From positions 3,434,001 to 3,498,000 of the forward strand of contig JAYKKT010000048.1 in the NCBI GenBank assembly GCA_036023115.1: a stretch of 64,000 nucleotides of DNA, read 5' to 3'. The translations under genes and the position numbers were made by a program. Positions 49,801 through 58,800 of the stretch are shown here, piece by piece. The stretch's first letter is position 1. Each line of letters begins with the position of its first letter. Source of the stretch: Brasenia schreberi (lineage: Eukaryota > Streptophyta > Magnoliopsida > Nymphaeales > Cabombaceae). The notes below the pieces were generated by a model. It ran no database searches, had not been told where the DNA came from, and saw only the letters and a program-made list of their open reading frames with translations.

Positions 49801-52800
49801 AGTTGCGAATTGCAACAGGCAAACCCATCGAAGAGCATTATCATATATCTCCATCTCTCGATGTATCGCATCTACTATGCTCTCATCAGGGACTAATCTG
49901 TCGATGCATTCAATGATTCCTCGATTAACCTCACCGTCCCTTTTGAAGGTTGCTGAGTACCTCAATGATGGGTTTAGATAGTAGGCTGCTGCATGAATAG
50001 GCTGATGCAATTGTTTATTCCATCTACTATCAATTATTTTTCACACGGGCACATAATCTCTTTTTTTTCCATTAAAGTTATTTCTGATCGCTTCTTTTGC
50101 CCTGTCCATGGCTTCATAAAGGTAGCCCATAGATGGTTTCTCCTCGCTGTCAGCCAATCTCAAAACTTTCACTAAAGGACAAATAATTTTCAATAATCTG
50201 ATGCATGCATTCCAAAATGAACTTCTAAAAACCGTTTCTGCAATCTCATTTAACTTTCTGTTCCTTCTGTTTTGTGGCAACTCTGCAAATTGTTGCCACT
50301 CATCTGAGGAGAACATTCTCTTTAAAGCTTGCTTCTGTCTTACAATACTTTGTACAGATAAGAAGTTTGTTGCAAACCGAGTTGCAGCTGTGCGAAGAAG
50401 CTCTACACCTTCTGTGTATCTCCTCATCATACACAAAACAAATGCATGGTTGTAAATGAATTTTGTAATATCTTGGCAACACTCAGTTGCTGCCTTTATT
50501 TCATCCATCTCACCAATGTCCTCGAGGATGAGATCTAAACAATGGGCTGCACATGGTGTCCAGTAGAAAGTCCCATAAATATCAGCTAACTCCTTTCCAG
50601 TTGCTTTGTAGTTAGCTGCATTATCTGTAATCAATTGGACTACATTTTCTAGCCCAACCTCTTGTATAACCTTATCAAATTCCTCTCGTAGGATCTCTGC
50701 AGTGTGCCTCTCCTCTGACATATCTAGAGATCTAAAAAACATGAGTCCTTTAGGACAATATACAAGAAAGTTTAGCAATGTCCTTCCTCGCCTATCGGTC
50801 CATCCATCTGCCATGATAGTGCATCCTGTTTCCTTCCACGATTGTCTCAAAGTCGAACAGTATTGCTGCACTTCAATCACAGTCTGATATAATATCTTCC
50901 CTCTCAACTTCTGATAAGAGGGCATCCTGTATCCTGGACCAATGTTAGCAATTGCATCTGCCATTGCTTGAAAATGAAAACTGTTTGCTGCATTAAATGG
51001 AATGCATGCATCATAAAACCATCTGCCCACTGCAAGGTCTGCTTGATCGTGCAGTTGTTTTGAAGCTATAGCAGCACGAATTCCTGGTTGAGCACTAGGT
51101 GTAGTGGAAGGAGGAAAGAACGAATGTATGCTAGAAGAAGAAGCTCTTCCTCTACTCCTTCCTGAACTTCCTCTTCTGCCACCTCCAAAGTCTTCAGCTG
51201 CAACCCTCTTTCCTCTGCTAGGTGCTCGCGAACTGCTACTACCAATATCTGTTCTAGCATCTGAAGGCAAACTATCAGTGAATCCAACTCCAGTGGCAAT
51301 AGCATCATCAACTTCTTCACACATCTAGAAATCATCCTTTTGTTGTCTCCTTTCCTGTATGCTCTCAATCATCTGCAAGCATTGCCATTTAATACCTTCT
51401 GGCACACTTCTAACTCTGCCTGTGCATGGAGCAACTTCTTTCCTGGTTCCTGCTAGGTGGTGTTTCAACCTTGAAATTCCACCACTAACTACCTTTTCAC
51501 AAAATAAACATATGATTTTTAACCTTGAACCCTCAACTGGTATACCCCACTGCCATGCCGGATCATCAGACTTTGAATGAGTCTCTACCACCCCTTCCTG
51601 CCATCTCAATGGAGTACTTTAATTCAAACAAAAACCTGAAAATAAAAGCACTTCATAAATCCCCCAATCTTCAAATAACACTCAAATCGAGTGTCTCCCA
51701 CTTCATGAATGCAATAAAAATCGTATACACACACTTAATAACTTCATATTTTGTCATTCAAAAAAAAAAACCGAAATAACACAAAAAACAATAAATATAA
51801 AAGAAAAAAAGGGAAAAAACATTAAAAATATACCTAAATCCGAGTTTGGAGGCTTGGACGGACACCGTAGGGCACGATTTTAGAGCTTTGAACACCAAGG
51901 AGGCGAAAACCGACTCTTAGGGTTCTTGAAGAACCCAAAAGGAGAGAGGAAACCCGCGAAAAATCGCGGGTTTCTCTCGAGCCGGGACCCTTTATAAGGG
52001 TCCCAGGGCGTATCGTGCGATACGGGCCGTATCGCACGATACGGTGCGATACGCCCGCATCTACGATACAGGGCCCCGTATCGTATCGTGCCCACGATAC
52101 GATACGTATCGCACCGTATCGTACGATACGGTGTGACGATACGGTGCGATACGGACAACACTGAGTGGGGCCATCTCCCCCTTGCTAAGACAACCAATTC
52201 AATAGATTTGGACCATTCTAGGAAATTATGTTCATCTAACTTGACATTCGTGATTTGAAATGTGTCAACCTTATCGTGAACCTGAGAATCAAATAAGGGA
52301 AAAGAATTTTCTGACCCTTTTTCTTTTTTCTGCCATCACATAAATTTACCCATAACTGCCACATGGGTTGGGGTGCGGGATACGAAAAATTTCAAAATTT
52401 TTGGGTGCGATGACACGGCTAAGGTATATAATATTGTACATATTATATATATGATATTCAAGCTATAACAAGTGAGACATGAATTAACATAAGTACATGA
52501 CAATAGTAAGTACACAACTTTATATTAAAGCAAAACATGGAAACGGTAAATAACTACTAATTTCATCATAATACACAAGCCAATCAAAATAAAATCAGAA
52601 TCATAATGTTTGATAAATGAAATGAACCTTTACTTGATAAATTATAGATCTTCACTATCAACAATATTATCAATTGAAGGGACTATCGGATTAGTGAGTT
52701 CTGGTATGCAAATCTTGGTTGTCATCAAAATGATATTCCTCCAAATTTGCATCATAATTTTTTGATGCTCCTTCACTACAATATATTCAAATAAATAACA

Positions 52801-55800
52801 ATAAAAGATCAAATATAATCATCATGATTAATAGAAAAGAAAACAATTTTGAAAGATTAGTAATTAGTTACCTGTACTCAGCATTAGATTGTGAAATCAA
52901 TCTTAGATTTGAATGAACATAAACCAAATCTTCAGCATGACTACTTGAGAGATTGTTCCTTTTGATATTGTGAATTTGAGAATATGTAATCCAATTCCTT
53001 TCACAACAAGATGAAGTACTAGGTTGAGATAATAATTTTGATGCAAGCTTTTGAAGAAGAGGCATCTCAAATCCATAACATGCCCACCAATCTAGTGGAT
53101 CTTGATAATCCCTTGCTTCTAGTGAATCAAGTATGACACAAAAAAACTTTTCATATTCAAAATTTACTTCTAAGTAGGTATGAGTCACGATAAATCATTC
53201 CCAAATACATTTGCCTATTCTTTGCTATTTCACGATCTTGATTAGGAGGAGTACGCCCACTGCTCTCATGCAACCATTTCTTCCATAATATCTTGGATTT
53301 AAAGAATGTGCTAAACAATGCAAGGGAGTGTTACTTTTGTCCCATCTTGAAACTAATATAGAATGAACATGATCATAAAATAATGATGTCTCATATTGTT
53401 CTTTTCTCTCGTGCTTCAAAATTATTGTCTCAACTTTTTCAATCATGGTATCCCACATTTGAGTAACTATCTGAACCAATGATGTCTTGATTGTGTTGAA
53501 TTTTTTTACCATCACAATCAAATAAGCAAAATGTGTTTATGCAACCTTCAACAACTTTAAATGAGAATGTCTATTGAATATGGCTAAAATTAAATGGTAA
53601 TTGATTACAAAATTCCTTATCTTTATAGAATTTACTACCATATCTTCAATCCATGAACACAATTCATATGCACGAAGATTATCTTTATCTTTTGATGACT
53701 TACATATATAAGAAAGAGTCAAATTTAAACCGTGACCTATACAAGGTGTCCAAACAATGTGTGGATAATCACCTTCCAAACTTAACCTTGCACTTTTACA
53801 ATTAGCTGCATTATCAGTGATTATTTATACAACATTATCTTGTCCAACACTCTTAATAACTTCTACAAATAAATCTTTCAAGTAGCCTGTAGTTTTAATT
53901 TCTTTAGATGCATCAACATACTTTAAAAATATTGGCTCACTAATTGAATAAGCAATGAAATTAATGATTGGATGCCTTTGAATATCATTCCATCCATTAG
54001 AAACAATCGAAACACCATTAGTTTCCCATGAAAACTTCTTATGTTCTAAAAGTCTTTTAATATTGACTTTTTCTTCTTTAAGAATTATGGTTCGCAATTT
54101 TTCAGAACTTAGAGGAACATAACTATGTAAATTATAATTGGCCAATAAAGTGACAAGATCTTTCCAATATGGATTTCTTGTTACATTAAAAGGAAATGAA
54201 CTTTAAAAGAAAAATCTTCTAACCTTTCTATCCATTTAATCCCTTCAAACTACATTAAATGATTTTTTAATTGCTCATCTAAAACCTTTAAACTCACTTT
54301 GCATTAACTTTCTTTTCTTTTCTACATATTCTTTGTATCCACCAAATAATGAAATATTTGTTCTTTTTTCACTCATTTCGTTCTTCTTTTCATATTTATC
54401 TTGCTTTTTCATTAATTGTCTTCATAAATCCTCATCCACATTCGGGCATGCTGTTATATAATATTTTGATAATTTCAAAAGATGTGCCTTCAGTCTAGTA
54501 TATGATCTTGTAAAACTCATGTTGCAAAATTTACACATAAAATGTGTATTACCTCCACCACCTTCATATGATTCTCTCCTTTGCACGTACATCCACAATG
54601 GTGCATCATCACGAGGTGTTGAACTTGAAATTGAAGATTTTGTTGTTGATCTTGAACTTGAAGGAATACTTCCACTAGAACTCTAAGTCCTAATTGATAC
54701 TCCTTTTCCTTTCCTATTGTCGGCCATTTTTAGGATGAATTTACAATTTCAAAGTCTGATTGAAAAACAAAAACACTAATAATCAGAAACACAAACAATA
54801 TTAACATAACAACAATTTATATTAATAACAGAAACAACATAAACAACTTTATAATTGATTAAAAAACAGATGTAGTTGACAATATCGTGAAGTAAAAAAG
54901 ACAGACTCTGTGACAGGTTGACGAAGGAGGTTGTTGGTTGAAGAAGAGCTGGGACGTGCAGAACCATAAGAGGGTGAGGAGACTAAGAAATTTAATTGAT
55001 CAATTAAAATTGCACTAAGAAGCCATACTAATAAGCTTATACTAGATTTCCACGTCATAATCATTCATCATAATCTCATCATATTTTCAACCAAGACACC
55101 ATCCAACTAAACCAAAATAGAGGGCGAAAAGAACTCTAGTGTCCACCCAAACTTCATCAGATCACTGAGGACATTTAGTTATGATCTCTTGCATAAAGAA
55201 ACAAACCTAGTGGCATCTCCGGTAAGTGTAAAACAAGCTAATAAATGAATAAGTTAGTAAAGAAAGAGATCGATAAATTAAACGATCTCCAGCGTGACTC
55301 AAACATGAATGATGTCCAACCTACAAATCAAAACCCAAAGAAGAAAACGGTTCAAAGGGATAAATCAAAAGCAAACATGGAAGAAAGCAAAGCTGAAATT
55401 CCACTAAAAGCTCCTAAAATGGTGTGGAACCGACCAAGTTTTGAATGGCAGACAAAACCCAAACCATCTAGCAAGAAGCACGATTCATCTAGAAACCTCC
55501 CTCAACACATCTGAAAAGGTGTCAAGACAAAGATCCCAAAATATGCATAAAATAAGATCAAGGGCTAGACAGAAAAAGAAAGAAACTCACCTAGGGAAGG
55601 GACAACAAAATGAATCTCTCATACACCCTGGCCTTGCTCGACCGGCCGCTGTCCACAAAAAAAAAGCGATTGGGAGACAAAAAAGGAGGAAGAAGAGAAA
55701 GGGCATTAACAGAGAGGGCGGCTGAGGGGCCACAACAAACCCTAATGGACACGCAGAGCCATAGGTTTCCCGTGGAATGCTGATGGACACATATAGGAGG

Positions 55801-58800
55801 TTGCTCGTGGAACGCTAATGTCCATGTAGAGCCATAGAGGAACAAACATGCGAGTTCCTTTTATACCAAATGACCTAAAAGCGTGGTCAAATATAAACTC
55901 TAACACGTTGACCGCACCCGGAATTGTCTATAATTACGACACCGTGTCGGTACCAGTGTCAGTGTCAGTGTCAGTGTCGATGTCACACCAATGTTGGGGC
56001 CAACACTCCACCTCCTAGAGGTGTCTGTGTGACTTAGACTTAGAATGATAGAATAGTCCTTGTTAGAAAATAGAAGAAGCAAAAACCGAAGACACTTCTG
56101 GTACGATGTCTTACATGCTGCCGTTTCAATCACACTCCACGCGGTAGAGATTAAGCTATAGGCTCTAATACCATGTTAAAGTTAGAAATCTTTATTGAAC
56201 AAAAAAAAGAAAATTACTTACAAACTTGCAGACGACACAAATCTGCTTGCACTCTTCATCAATTCATGTGCCCCTAACCCTGGCAGTTACAATCTTACTT
56301 TACAATTGAAGCCCTAATGTCTATTTATAAGCTAATCTAACTTAAAGGACAAAAATACCCACACTAAGTAGGACCCGAATCTGATCTCTCAACAATATGT
56401 TCAGTGTCTTTCTCGTTATACCTCTCTAATTAAACATCCCCATTTGGCATGATATTTTCCATCTATTGCTTCTGTCTTGGAATATTCAAAGATGTTCCTC
56501 TTAATATTTACTTCAAAATAGTATGCATTCTTGTTCTTTAGTCAGTAGAGCATTTTATTAATCATAAATTTTGTGAAACTTTGAATATGGTGAGATTCAT
56601 CCTTAAATAGCTGGTCCAAAGCCCAGATAGAGCAAAAGCTTGCACTAGATAGCTGACAACTTTGTTGGATCATTCACTTGCGGCTGTTATCTTTCCAGCA
56701 CTAATGCACCAGATCCCATCAAAATTTGAAGTTGAGCCTGTTTGGGTGAGATAGGATGGTTGAGCTACCTCATAATGCATGTTCATGGTTGATCCAGATG
56801 ACCTCTTCTAGTCTGGAAAAGTACTCATTAAGCTTAAGGTTATAATAAGGTGTGAAAAACCTGCTATTATATACATTTCTATTGCTAGCAATAGACTGAT
56901 GCAAGTAAGGTACATGATATTCCCTTTGAAGAGAAGCAGTTTCATGCTTGTTGCAACATGCAATTACACGTTTTAGATTTAGCATGTAATTGAAGATTGA
57001 CTGACTTGAAGCCATGGTGGGAACATACATGTTACTATCATTTGTTCTTTTTGGGTGATGTTGCTAGTGATTAGTTGTGGTATTCATGCATGAGTTTGAA
57101 GAAACAATACTATCACAAGAAAAAGGTAGAAATATCATCAATTTATTTCAACAAGCTATTTGAGGGCCATTTACAAAATGGTGCCCAAGGTATCAACTAA
57201 TCAAATAGATTTTAAGCAAATAATGCCAACTTCTGTTTCACCCTTAACATATTAGTCCCTGAAATTAACAGGAACGATCTTTGCATGATGTACCAGATTC
57301 TCTCTCATTTTACGGGCAGAGCTAGGTTATTTGAATCCGTATTGGCCCAAACAGAACTCAACCAATCTAAATTCATTTTTAACGGCTATGGACTGGGTTT
57401 AGGCAGATTTTGAAGCCCAAGTTGGTCCAGACCTGAGGTGGACAATTTAAAATAATCTTCTGGTTGTTATGGGTTGTTTTGGGCAGATCATTGGTGCCGA
57501 ACTTGGTTCAAAGCAGATATTACCAGTTTACATTTAGTTTTCTATTATTGTGGGCTGGGTTGATCAAAGTTCTGAGTCAGAAATACACCTCAACTCTGTC
57601 CATGACTGTACAAATAAATTTACGTTAGTCACGAGGAATTTGAGAACAAGAATCCAAAACTTGTAAAACCTGGCCTGTAACGATGAGGAAAATACAGTAA
57701 TTTTAATGCATAGATTGGCCCATAACAACAAGGGCAAATCTAATGCTTTTGATGCATAGACTATTTCTGTCAGGTCCTGCTTATGTCAAGGGACTAATGT
57801 ATTAAGTTCAGAAAGAACAAGGGAAACTCGGTTAAAATGGACAGGTAGGGAGTCTTCCGTTGATGTCTGATACCCTAGGGACCATTTTGTAAGTACCTTA
57901 TTAGTTACAGTTGTTTTCAAGATATTATCTTTTGAAAAACATGAATAATGTACTTCAAAGATATGAAAATAGTGGTTGTCCAATTTAGCTATTTGCATGG
58001 CTTGGAATGACCTTTTTGTGGACCTTTGTGACACTTTCATATTATTTTTTTGTTGCTCTCAACTTTATTTCATTATCTGCTGACTAGCACCTTGTTCCAG
58101 TCCAGGAAAATCAATTGGCCTAAGTTCAATGCTGTTAGGATTAGTTATGGTGGGAAGAGCAGCTTTTGTGTTCCCACTGTCATTCTTGTCCAATTTAACA
58201 AAAAAGCAACCAAGTGAAAAGATCAACTTTAAGCAGCAAGTAAGTCGTGCTTCTCCCCCCCTCCCCCCCCTTTAATGATGCATATTATCAAAGAGGAGAG
58301 ATTGATTGCTATTTTCATCCTGGTCCAGGTTACCATTTGGTGGGCTGGCCTGATGCGTGGAGCAGTATCAATGGCACTTGCCTATAATCAGGTTATGGTG
58401 TTCTATTCAATAAAATTCTAGCTTATGCTCTTAAATCGACCAATGTTGATGAAATGTTTCAGATTCCCCCTGAATGTTTACTGAGATGTCATGCTTATGG
58501 CAAGGTTACACATGGACTTTCAGGTTTGGAGTTGTTATGTTTTAGGCAAACTTGGCCGGAGTTCTTTCCAGTGGATACAACAATGGATGATAAATGAAAA
58601 TTGTCTATACTTTTTGGCCTTTCAGGAAACAAAAATGAGTACACGTGCTTGGTGGTATCCTGCAGGTTTGCAGGTGTTAAAATTAATTCACTGATAATGG
58701 TTGAGTTTTAATACCTAGGAGTGATAGGGCTCCCTTGGCTCACAAGACTATTTAATGAAATATAGAGAACCCAAAAGATGCTTGAAGAATGGAGAGCGAG

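Larger units (their letters stand above)
52360..55990 (-). mobile_element. hAT-3: remnant of a different hAT family
   Basis: The transposase pieces (54727-52868) are flanked by sequence without copia features. Possible ends are the gggtgcggg stretch near 52373 and its complement in ccgcaccc near 55913; a gtgtcagtgtcagtgtcagtgtc repeat lies near 55950-55980. Neither an exact TIR pair nor an 8-bp TSD could be established, so the boundaries are approximate. It lies between the Copia-1 gag start and its PBS. Confidence 0.55.
33969..56394 (-). mobile_element. Copia-1: Ty1/copia host element carrying all nested insertions
   Basis: Minus-strand pieces occur in proper order from right to left: 5' LTR (56174-56394), PBS complement (56161-56173), gag start (about 52335-52172), more gag (48803 to about 48480), gag zinc knuckle and protease/pre-integrase region (43428-42812), integrase and RT start (40872-39050), RT middle (38040-37955), RT YVDD region and RNase H (35253-34260), PPT (34259-34243) and 3' LTR. 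Each gap is filled by another transposon, and the copia reading resumes across each gap. It inserted antisense to NHX. Stops are frequent, so it is inactive. Confidence 0.75.
32962..58100 (+). other. NHX intron 10, 25.1 kb, filled with nested transposons
   Basis: Exon 10 ends in ...RLVRS with codon bases ag and a gtactt donor. Exon 11 begins after ttgttccag with t, completing Ser, then [14 protein letters not shown]. The intron has native-looking flanks (32962-33960 and 56395-58100) around one antisense copia element (Copia-1) that absorbed all other insertions. The open frames at 33334-33633 and 57786-58040 have no recognised family and look like chance. Confidence 0.88.

Noticed and set aside
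50201..50887. Plus-strand open frames opposite hAT-1
   Set aside because: Shadows of the minus-strand transposase gene.
52011..52155. Telomere- or satellite-like repeat
   Set aside because: The cgatacg words are irregular in spacing and orientation and are confined to hAT ends.
55245..55725. Basic hypothetical protein genes
   Set aside because: Two overlapping Lys/Arg-rich frames without family, in the flank of a dead hAT element; probably chance.
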